A stretch of 19,375 bases of DNA from the NCBI GenBank assembly GCA_900546115.1, contig URBQ01000040.1, positions 1-19,375 on the forward strand, given 5' to 3'. Numbering within the stretch: position 1 is the stretch's first letter; the number at the start of each line of letters is the position of its first letter. The position numbers and the translations under genes were made by a program. The DNA comes from an uncultured Collinsella sp. GTDB lineage: Bacteria > Actinomycetota > Coriobacteriia > Coriobacteriales > Coriobacteriaceae. Shown piece by piece: positions 14,005-19,375 of the stretch. Below the pieces are notes generated by a model. That model did no database searches. It worked only from the letters and a program-made list of their open reading frames with translations, and had not been told where the DNA came from.

Positions 14005-14826
14005 CTACAGCAGATGTTCCTCGATAAAGATCGCGATGCCGTCCTCGTCGTTGCTCGCGGTTACAAAGTCCGCGGCGGTACGGGTGGCGTCGCTGCCGTT
14101 TGCCATAGCCACGCCCACGCCGGCGTCGGCCACCATGCAGGTGTCGTTGTCCGCATCGCCAAACACGCAGATGTCCTGGAGCTCCATATCGTTGAGCTCC
14201 GCCACGCGCCCAAGGCCGCGCGTCTTGGACACGCGCGGATCCATGAACTCGTAGAGCCGCTGCGTGGTTTGCAGAGCCGCCGCCTTAACAGTGTTATCGG
14301 CAAACGTCGACGCCCGCTCAATCACCCGCGGCATTACCTCGGGCGCCATGGTAAACATCACCTTGGGCTGCGGCTCGCGCAAGAACTCGGCAAAATCGAC
14401 CACCTGGTAGGGCACGCCGTCGACGCGTGACAGGTGCTCGACGCACGCGTTGCTCTCGGGCACGTAGAACACGCCGTCTCGGGGGCAGACGGGTGTTGCC
14501 GGAAGGTCCGCCATGTGCTTGCAGATGCGCGCGATGGTCTCGCCCGGCAGCGGATAGCTCAGCTCGTTGATGTCGTGCGCGCGGTCGATGACCTCGGCGC
14601 CACCGCAGCCCACGAGCACGTCCACCAGGCCTTCGATGCCCCAGAGCTCGTACATGGCCTCGGTTGCATGGGCGTCGCGCCCGGTGCACAGGCCAAAGAG
14701 CACGCCACGCTCGCGCAGGGCGCGGATCGCCGCCACGGTGCGCGGGGACACCGTGTGCTGGCTCGTGAGCAGCGTACCGTCGATATCGCAGAACACGGCT
14801 TTGATGTGGCTGAAGGTGGTGTCCAT
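14005..14826 (-). CDS. Cof-type HAD-IIB sugar-phosphate phosphatase
   Basis: This 273-residue cytoplasmic phosphatase of the haloacid dehalogenase superfamily has motif I VFCDIDGTLL (nucleophile D14, acid D16) and motif II LCTGRD. The conserved lysine is probably in VSKTRGLGRVAEL, and motif IV is VFGDADNDTCMVADAGVGVAMANG, which carries the Mg-binding Asp residues. The central region is a large type C2b cap, as in Cof/YbiV-like enzymes that hydrolyse sugar phosphates or FMN-like substrates. The substrate cannot be read from sequence. ATG 14826 has AGAAAGG 5 nt before it; a 34-codon upstream extension has no support and runs through a repeat element. The gene is monocistronic with a strong terminator. 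Confidence 0.93.
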   Translation of the reverse strand: MDTTFSHIKAVFCDIDGTLLTSQHTVSPRTVAAIRALRERGVLFGLCTGRDAHATEAMYELWGIEGLVDVLVGCGGAEVIDRAHDINELSYPLPGETIARICKHMADLPATPVCPRDGVFYVPESNACVEHLSRVDGVPYQVVDFAEFLREPQPKVMFTMAPEVMPRVIERASTFADNTVKAAALQTTQRLYEFMDPRVSKTRGLGRVAELNDMELQDICVFGDADNDTCMVADAGVGVAMANGSDATRTAADFVTASNDEDGIAIFIEEHLL

Positions 14827-14881
14827 GGGGGCCTTTCTGGGTTGCGCGGCGGTGTGGGGCGTATTCGTGAACGGCGTGCAT

Positions 14882-14890
14882 GGTATACCA
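14882..14890 (-). promoter_or_regulatory. Possible extended -10 of the HAD gene
   Basis: The minus strand reads TGGTATACC, an extended -10 form (TGn plus TATACC), about 55 bp before the HAD ATG. It lies within the perfect palindrome TGGTATACCA (14881-14890). No clear -35 is seen; the 33-bp repeat is just upstream. Confidence 0.3.
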
Positions 14891-14919
14891 AGGCGCGGGC
14901 GCGGCCCCTCAAAGCAAAA

Positions 14920-14952
14920 CCACCACAAAGGTGCCTGGCCCCTTTGTGGTGG
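14920..14952. repeat. 33-bp palindromic element, copy C
   Basis: Perfect 10-bp arms CCACCACAAA / TTTGTGGTGG surround a 13-nt loop (GGTGCCTGGCCCC). It is identical to copy D (16491-16523), and the identity runs on for a further 13 bp (AAATGACGTTTGC). It lies 21 bp from a 59-bp palindrome. Confidence 0.85.
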
Positions 14953-14973
14953 AAATGACGTTTGCGGGCCAAA

Positions 14974-15032
14974 CCATCACAACATTCGATGTTTTTTGGC
15001 AAAATCGCGATTTTCATCGAATGTTGTGATGG
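14974..15032. repeat. 59-bp palindromic element, copy 2
   Basis: It has the same 16-bp perfect arms as copy 1, with a 27-bp centre containing TTTTTTGGC and the perfect palindrome AAAATCGCGATTTT. It begins 3 bp after the MFS stop, so it could serve as that gene's 3' hairpin, although the U-run on the minus side is only TTT. Confidence 0.85.
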
Positions 15033-15035
15033 TTT

Positions 15036-16316
15036 TTACTGCTTTGCGGCACGATCCAGATGCCGACGTCCAAACAGCAGCAACGCCGCGGGAACTGCCG
15101 TCACGACCATGCCCGCCCCTACGAGCGTCTGCTGCACGCCAAATGTCGCCGCCAGCCACGGGGCAATCGCCAGCGGGGCCACGCCGGCGAACATGTTGCC
15201 AAAGCCCATGACCGAGTTCACGCGACCGAGTTGCTCGAGCGGAGCCGTCGTTTGCACGATAGTGTTGTGGAGCGGGTTGACGATGCCCCAAGCTATGCCC
15301 AGTGCAATCTGGCCGACAAGAGCCACGCCCACGTACGGTGTCCCCACATAGAGCAGGCTTCCCAGGCCCACGGACATGAGCGCCACGAGCAGTGTTTTAA
15401 GGTTGACCAGGTGCGGCGGCATCCGAAGCGCAACCACGGCGCCCAGCACCGCGCCCACACCGCAGGCCGACGAAAGCCAGCCCATCCACTCAACGCCGAC
15501 GTGCAGGACATCGCGATAGAAAAACGACTCGAGCGGATCGAAGGCCCCGTAGCCAAAGTTCGAAAGAAAAATGATACAAAACAGCAGGGCGAGGACGCTG
15601 TTGGTGAAGACTGTCTTGATGCTGGCTGCGAAGGTGGCGCGGGCGGACGTGCTGGGGTTGGAGCTTTGTCCCGCACGCTCCCCTTCCTCTGTCGAATCGG
15701 CATCCGCATGCCCGGCGACATGGCTGGTCTGCGGCCTAAAGCCCCAACCGACGACGAACGCCAGCACGGTAAAGAGCATCATAAGCACAAACACCGCGCG
15801 CGACGACGCAGCCGCCGCGACAAAGCCGCCCAACGTGGGTCCGACGATAATACTCACGTTTGAGAACATGGCGATGGCGGAATTGATGTCTTTGAGCTCG
15901 ACAGGATCGTCGGTGAGGTAGGCCGGATAGGACGTGGCAATGGGCTGGGCGAATCCCATCGTAAAGCCCAGAAACACCGCGCCGAGCAGGACGACGCCGG
16001 TCGCGCTACCAAAGGCGATGATTGCCGTGCCAGTTGCAAGCGTGCCGACGATGCTCAGCAAGAAATGGTGGCGCGGACCCCATGCGTCGAGCGCAGCGCC
16101 GCCCGCAAAGGATCCCAGGATCACAAATACATTCATAAACAGGACGGCCAGCGATGTCGCGACGACCGAGGCATCGTCTGCATAGGTGAGTGTTCCGATA
16201 ACGCCGATAAAATAACTGGTCTGAAACCCGGTGTAGATGAGAAAGCGCATCGCCACCAGGCGCTTGGCCTGCACGGACAGCGAAGGTTGAGGTTTTGAGA
16301 GAAGAGATGCGAGCAT
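15036..16316 (-). CDS. Major facilitator superfamily exporter
   Basis: This is a 426-residue integral membrane transporter with about 12 hydrophobic segments judged by eye. The loop between TM2 and TM3 has the MFS motif A-like GGAALDAWGPRHH. A polar central loop (about 195-230, rich in Ser/Glu/His) separates the two six-helix halves. The second half contains GAVVALRMPPHLVN and GIVNPLHNTIVQTTAPLEQLGRVNS, typical of MFS_3 or EntS/Mef-like drug and siderophore exporters. Export of a drug or small metabolite is likely but the substrate is unknown. I chose ATG 16316 because AAGGAG lies 5 nt upstream; the ATG six codons earlier has none. The leader carries overlapping inverted repeats (16336-16364). 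It is probably monocistronic. Confidence 0.9.
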   Translation of the reverse strand: MLASLLSKPQPSLSVQAKRLVAMRFLIYTGFQTSYFIGVIGTLTYADDASVVATSLAVLFMNVFVILGSFAGGAALDAWGPRHHFLLSIVGTLATGTAIIAFGSATGVVLLGAVFLGFTMGFAQPIATSYPAYLTDDPVELKDINSAIAMFSNVSIIVGPTLGGFVAAAASSRAVFVLMMLFTVLAFVVGWGFRPQTSHVAGHADADSTEEGERAGQSSNPSTSARATFAASIKTVFTNSVLALLFCIIFLSNFGYGAFDPLESFFYRDVLHVGVEWMGWLSSACGVGAVLGAVVALRMPPHLVNLKTLLVALMSVGLGSLLYVGTPYVGVALVGQIALGIAWGIVNPLHNTIVQTTAPLEQLGRVNSVMGFGNMFAGVAPLAIAPWLAATFGVQQTLVGAGMVVTAVPAALLLFGRRHLDRAAKQ

Positions 16317-16335
16317 GGAGACTCCTTGTTTCATA

Positions 16336-16364
16336 CGAATACGGGCGGTGGGTATTCGCCACCG
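16336..16364 (-). promoter_or_regulatory. Two mutually exclusive hairpins in the MFS leader
   Basis: On the minus strand CGGTGG-CGAATAC-CCACCG forms a 6-bp hairpin (16346-16364). Its loop sequence CGAATAC can instead pair with GTATTCG (16336-16342 on the plus strand reads CGAATAC) across 9 nt. The two folds compete, and the second ends 20 nt before the ATG and about 10 nt before the Shine-Dalgarno sequence. It could be a translational switch, or CGAATAC-N9-GTATTCG could be a DNA operator. Confidence 0.4.
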
Positions 16365-16490
16365 TCTGTCAAATCAATCTATCCGCATGAAACATTAAGG
16401 ACGCATCAGGACCCTTCTCTCCGTTTTTCGCTCAGTATGAACTACTTGGTAGATTGTAAGGCATGTCCCACACATCTACTAAAGTAAAAA

Positions 16491-16523
16491 CCACCACAAA
16501 GGTGCCTGGCCCCTTTGTGGTGG
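16491..16523. repeat. 33-bp palindromic element, copy D
   Basis: It is identical to copy C over all 33 bp and over the adjoining 13 bp (AAATGACGTTTGC); a short A-run also precedes both copies. The shared unit is therefore at least 46 bp, larger than the palindrome alone. Confidence 0.85.
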
Positions 16524-16548
16524 AAATGACGTTTGCCCAGATAAAACC

Positions 16549-16577
16549 TGCCAAAACAAACCTGTCCCTTTTTGGCA
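16549..16577 (-). terminator. Hairpin terminator of the moa operon
   Basis: TGCCAAAA and TTTTGGCA form an 8-bp stem around a 13-nt loop. On the minus strand the loop contains GGGACAGG and the hairpin is followed by GGTTTTATC. Stem plus U-run suits a leftward terminator for moaA/moaC-mobB. The loop core GGGACAG is shared with the 33-bp palindrome at 3906. Confidence 0.5.
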
Positions 16578-16583
16578 TGTTAT

Positions 16584-16709
16584 GGCAACGCAGCGAGCCG
16601 GTTCCAAGTGCCCCAGGTCGCCCCGAAAGAGGAGCGACGCGTACTTTGGTACGCGAGCGACGGCTTGAGGGACGAGATGGGGTGCTTGGGGCCGGCGCAG
16701 CGTTGAGCC
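16584..16709 (-). ncRNA. Long structured element at the moaC-mobB 3' end
   Basis: Nested complementary segments join the two ends: CAACGC (16586-16591) with GCGTTG (16700-16705), GCCGG (16597-16601) with CCGGC (16692-16696), and CCAAGTGCCCCA (16604-16615) with TGGGGTGCTTGG (16678-16689, two G-U pairs). Inside are GTCGC/GCGAC (16617-16621/16634-16638) and GCGTAC-TTTG-GTACGC (16639-16654). It begins directly after the moaC-mobB stop. It may be a 3' UTR structure, a processed small RNA or a decayed mobile palindrome. I recognise no family. Confidence 0.45.
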
Positions 16710-18011
16710 TTAAAGATGATCTTGGATAAGATCGCAGATGGCTCGGGCGTCGTTGATGTTGATGGCTCGGGTCGCTAAGCCGGCGTCGAATGCCTGGCGT
16801 GCCAGGGCCTCGTTGCAGGCAAGGGCCAGCGTGTGACCGTCGACCAGGTCGAGCGAGCTCTTGCCGCGTAGACGGTCGACACCGGAGCGCGCGACGACGA
16901 TGTTGTCGAAGCCCTCGGTCTTGTAGCCCTCGATGATCACCACGTCGACATCGTTGTAACGCGACAGCAGCTCGCGCGCGGGCATCTCGTCCTCCTCGCG
17001 CGTGTCGGCGTACTCCGCCCAGCGCGTGGCGCAGATGAGGCCCACGTGCTTTGATCCGGCTTGGTGATGGCGCCAGGTGTCCTTAGCGGGCACGTCGATA
17101 TCAAAGCCGTGATGCCCATGATGCTTGAGCGAACCCACGCGCAGGCCGCGGCGGGTGAGCTCGGCGATAACCTTCTCGACGAGCGTGGTCTTGCCCGAGT
17201 TTTGGTAGCCGATAAACGCGATCGCGGGGACGGCCGGGGCCGGAGCTGCGGACGCGACGGCGACGGGCGCGCTCGCGGGTGCGGCACCGTCAGCGGCCAC
17301 GGACTCAACGGCAGCGGCCTGACGCTCTGCGCGGTCCCACACGCCCGAGCGGCCGCCCTCCTTGTGCAGCAGGCGAACGTCAACGATCTCCATGCCGCGA
17401 TCGACCGCCTTGCACATGTCGTAGATGGTCAGACACGCGGCACTCGCGCCGGTCAGCGCCTCCATCTCAATACCCGTCTTGCCCGTCACGCCCGCCGTAA
17501 CCAGTACGTGAAAACCAACCTGCCCGTCCGCGCGCGCCGGCGCCCAGCCCTCGGGCACGTCATCGGCCGGCGTCCCCGCCGGAGCGATGGGCGCAATGTC
17601 GCACTTGCTCTTGGTAATGAGCAGCGGATGGCACATGGGGATGATGTCGCTTGTGCGTTTGATGGCCATGATGCCCGCCACGCGCGCGCATGCGAGCACA
17701 TCGCCCTTTTTGGCGCGGTCCTGCAGCACCATGGTCTGCGTCTCGGGGTGCATGAGGATGGTGCCCTCGGCGATGGCAATGCGATGGGTCTCGGCCTTGT
17801 CGGACACGTCGACCATGCGTACCTCGCCCTTGGCGTCCACGTGCGTCAGCTCGTCGCGACGGGCGTCGCGGGCGGGCTCGGTGGCAGCACTGGCAGACGG
17901 CTGTGCGGACGCGTCGGCGTTGCCAGCATTCGCCGCAGCCGTGACTTTGTGGGCAGACATCGCGGCCCTGCGAGCGGCCTTGGTGGCATCGGCGTACCTG
18001 CTCTTGGCCAT
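16710..18011 (-). CDS. moaC: MoaC-MobB fusion: cPMP synthase plus MGD biosynthesis adaptor
   Basis: This 433-residue protein joins two steps of molybdenum-cofactor synthesis. The MoaC part (about 53-225) makes cyclic pyranopterin monophosphate from the MoaA product. It has LTHVDAKGEVRMVDVS, IPMCHPLLITK, GIEMEALTGASAA and YDMCKAVD with catalytic D198 and K201 (E. coli D128/K131). An Ala/Pro-rich linker (about 227-263) leads to MobB (264-433), a P-loop protein (GYQNSGKTT, 268-276) with the MobB-type KHHGHHGFDIDVPAKDTWRHHQAG, thought to help attach nucleotide to molybdopterin. An Ala-rich extension (1-52) precedes MoaC. ATG 18011 has GGAGG 8 nt before it, within the end of moaA, and lies 4 bp from the moaA stop. 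The fusion is visible directly and both domains appear intact. Confidence 0.95.
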   Translation of the reverse strand: MAKSRYADATKAARRAAMSAHKVTAAANAGNADASAQPSASAATEPARDARRDELTHVDAKGEVRMVDVSDKAETHRIAIAEGTILMHPETQTMVLQDRAKKGDVLACARVAGIMAIKRTSDIIPMCHPLLITKSKCDIAPIAPAGTPADDVPEGWAPARADGQVGFHVLVTAGVTGKTGIEMEALTGASAACLTIYDMCKAVDRGMEIVDVRLLHKEGGRSGVWDRAERQAAAVESVAADGAAPASAPVAVASAAPAPAVPAIAFIGYQNSGKTTLVEKVIAELTRRGLRVGSLKHHGHHGFDIDVPAKDTWRHHQAGSKHVGLICATRWAEYADTREEDEMPARELLSRYNDVDVVIIEGYKTEGFDNIVVARSGVDRLRGKSSLDLVDGHTLALACNEALARQAFDAGLATRAININDARAICDLIQDHL

Positions 18012-18015
18012 ATGA

Positions 18016-19071
18016 TCATCCTCCGATTTGGGACATAAATCGTTGCGTGCCCTCAATTATCGCGTGTTCCTGCGGTTTGTGGGCGACGGCATCGCGCCAA
18101 ATCGAAAGTACCTGCATATCATCACCACGGCGTAGGGCGTCGCGCACCGAATATTCGGCATCGCTGAACAGGCACGGACGCACGTTGCCATCGGCCGTCA
18201 GGCGCAGACGGTTGCAATTCGTACAAAAATGATTGGACATGGCGCTAATAAAACCGACCGTTCCCGCCGCGCCCGGAAAGTGCCAATAGCGCGCAGGGCC
18301 CGCGCCGGCAGGAGCGTCGTTGATGTCGAGCGGCTCGAGCTCGCCCAGCCCCGTCGCGGCGGCCCCAGCATTGATGCGCGCCCGCAGCTCGTCGCTCGGC
18401 ACGGTGTCGCTCGCATCCCACAGCGCCGGATTGAGCGCGGGCGCATGCGGGCCCACAGCGCAATGCGAGCTCGTGTGCTCGTCGCCAATAGGCATGTATT
18501 CGATAAAGCGCAGGTGAATGGGACGGTCGATAGTCAGACGCGCGAGAGCCGCCACATCCTGGCTGAGCCGGCGCACCACAACGCAGTTGACCTTAACGGG
18601 CTCAAAGCCCCAAGCCAGCGCCGCGTCGATGCCAGCCATGGTCTGCTCGAGTCGACCCAGGCGCGTGATCTTTCCAAAGAGCGTAGGGTCGAGTGTGTCG
18701 AGCGAGATGTTAACGCGGTTAAGCCCGGCATCTTTGAGCTGCGGTGCCAGCTTGGGCAGCAGGGCGCCATTGGTGGTAAGCGAGATGTCCTCGATCCGCG
18801 GGATCGCGCGGATGTCGCGAATGAGCGGAATGATACGGCGGCTGACCAGCGGCTCGCCGCCCGTCAGGCGCACGCGGCAAATGCCCTCCCCCGCCACCAA
18901 GCGCACAAAACGGGCGATTTCCTCGGCGCTGAGCAGCTCGTCGTGTGCGCGGGGTGCCACGCCATCGGCCGGCATGCAGTAAATGCAGCGAAAATTGCAC
19001 TTGTCGGTAACGGCAATGCGCAGGTAGTTGATATCGCGGCCAAAACCGTCATGTTGCACGTGCCCGTCCAC
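18016..19071 (-). CDS. moaA: GTP 3',8-cyclase (radical SAM)
   Basis: MoaA converts GTP to 3',8-cyclo-7,8-dihydro-GTP, the first step in molybdenum-cofactor synthesis. The 351-residue protein has the radical-SAM cluster CNFRCIYC (C25, C29, C32), a GGEPL SAM-binding motif, ISLTTNGALL and NISLDTLDP. The C-terminal second 4Fe-4S site is CTNC-x13-C. It ends in the double glycine (FMSQIGG) needed for MoaA activity in studied homologues. The start is a GTG with GGGGAGG 5 nt upstream. It is followed 4 bp later by moaC-mobB, forming a two-gene operon that makes cPMP. Molybdenum-dependent enzymes must lie elsewhere. I could not identify a Moco riboswitch in its leader. Confidence 0.97.
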   Translation of the reverse strand: MDGHVQHDGFGRDINYLRIAVTDKCNFRCIYCMPADGVAPRAHDELLSAEEIARFVRLVAGEGICRVRLTGGEPLVSRRIIPLIRDIRAIPRIEDISLTTNGALLPKLAPQLKDAGLNRVNISLDTLDPTLFGKITRLGRLEQTMAGIDAALAWGFEPVKVNCVVVRRLSQDVAALARLTIDRPIHLRFIEYMPIGDEHTSSHCAVGPHAPALNPALWDASDTVPSDELRARINAGAAATGLGELEPLDINDAPAGAGPARYWHFPGAAGTVGFISAMSNHFCTNCNRLRLTADGNVRPCLFSDAEYSVRDALRRGDDMQVLSIWRDAVAHKPQEHAIIEGTQRFMSQIGG

Positions 19072-19111
19072 GCAGCCCTCCCCTCACGCGGCGTTTTATT
19101 CTTCGGAAAAC

Positions 19112-19117
19112 ATAATA
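19112..19117 (-). promoter_or_regulatory. Possible -10 box of the moa operon
   Basis: The minus strand reads TATTAT 40 bp before the moaA GTG, a fair -10 hexamer giving a leader of about 35 nt. The -35 region at 17-bp spacing (GTCGGC) is poor. Confidence 0.3.
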
Positions 19118-19204
19118 CCCCACGCGAGAATCATGCCGACACCCGTACGACAGGACAGGTCGCTTCGAGCAAAACGGACTTTCCGAGCCCATCCTCAGCA
19201 CAGA

Positions 19205-19263
19205 CCATCACAACATTCGATACTTTTCCCGATTTTGACAAAAAACGTCGAATGTTGTGATGG
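19205..19263. repeat. 59-bp palindromic element, copy 3 (inverted)
   Basis: It has the same 16-bp arms and exact 59-bp length as copies 1 and 2, but the centre matches only when read on the minus strand (CGTTTTTTGTCAAAATCG). The element is therefore inserted in the opposite orientation. The inner AAAATC...GATTTT stem has decayed (GGGAAAAG). It lies about 130 bp upstream of moaA. Confidence 0.85.
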
Positions 19264-19346
19264 TTTGCCTGCCCACGGCACCCCGTAGAAGGGCCGGAAC
19301 GCCCCTAAAGGCCGTCGTCCCGGTAGCGCGCAGAGATGTGGTGTAA

Positions 19347-19368
19347 GAGGCGGGGCATGCCCCGCCTC
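19347..19368. terminator. Perfect GC-rich palindrome near the window end
   Basis: GAGGCGGGGCA and its exact complement form an 11+11-bp palindrome. No loop or U-tract is obvious within the window. It could be the hairpin of a terminator for a gene beyond the right edge. Confidence 0.3.
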
Positions 19369-19375
19369 CGCCCTT

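Larger units (their letters stand above)
16317..16709. other. 393-bp gap between moaC-mobB and MFS genes
   Basis: No protein gene is supported. From the moa side it holds a 126-nt highly foldable stretch (16584-16709), a terminator-like hairpin (16549-16577), a 33-bp palindrome (16491-16523), a small inverted motif CTAC-TTG-GTAG near 16442-16452, and the MFS leader with its competing hairpins. No convincing MFS promoter was found. Confidence 0.5.
19072..19375. other. Upstream region of moaA to window end
   Basis: This stretch of about 304 bp holds the moaA Shine-Dalgarno sequence, a possible -10 box, a 59-bp palindrome (19205-19263) and a perfect GC-rich palindrome at 19347-19368. I see no gene in it. 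An open frame across it on the plus strand is the antisense shadow of moaA running on. Confidence 0.5.

Noticed and set aside
19072..19204. Molybdenum-cofactor riboswitch before moaA
   Set aside because: I could not identify the multi-stem consensus by eye. A covariance-model search would be decisive.

Overview
The window looks like a chromosomal segment of a moderately high-GC Gram-positive actinobacterium. Class Coriobacteriia (Collinsella-like) is my best guess, inferred from GC-rich codon use, GatCAB, LPXTG pilins with a class C sortase, and the overall protein style; no marker gene here proves it. Every gene I can support lies on the minus strand.

Reading in the direction of transcription (right to left): (1) a molybdenum-cofactor pair, moaA followed 4 bp later by a moaC-mobB fusion (16710-19071); (2) a 12-TM MFS exporter (15036-16316); (3) a Cof-type HAD phosphatase (14005-14826) with a strong terminator; (4) a pilus locus (3953-13466) with a large beta-helix tip adhesin interrupted by a frameshift, a pilin ending in MPSTG, a pilin ending in LPLTG, a terminator, a winged-helix regulator with its own operator-promoter, and a class C sortase; (5) gatC-gatA-gatB (126-3627), chained by 1-nt stop/start overlaps and making the tRNA-dependent amidotransferase.

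The most striking feature is the adhesin. It carries a G9 tract near codon 58; a change of one base either way gives a stop within about 11 codons. It also carries a C7 tract at codons 625-627 that puts the present sequence out of frame with its FctA-like stalk domains and LPLSG anchor. Removing one C restores a continuous 1146-residue cell-wall protein. This looks like a two-tract, slipped-strand phase-variation system for a pilus tip. The next pilin starts at a GTG overlapping the adhesin stop, so switching may also alter its translation.

The intergenic gaps hold two families of palindromes: three copies of a 59-bp element and four copies of a 33-34-bp element. Both share termini CCAYCACAA...TTGTGRTGG. 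Other structures are a 126-nt, nearly fully foldable stretch after moaC-mobB, a possible small RNA near 6121-6217, and overlapping alternative hairpins in the MFS leader. Starts were re-assigned from Shine-Dalgarno positions for gatC, both pilins, the HAD, MFS and MoaC-MobB genes, and from a promoter/operator for the regulator.
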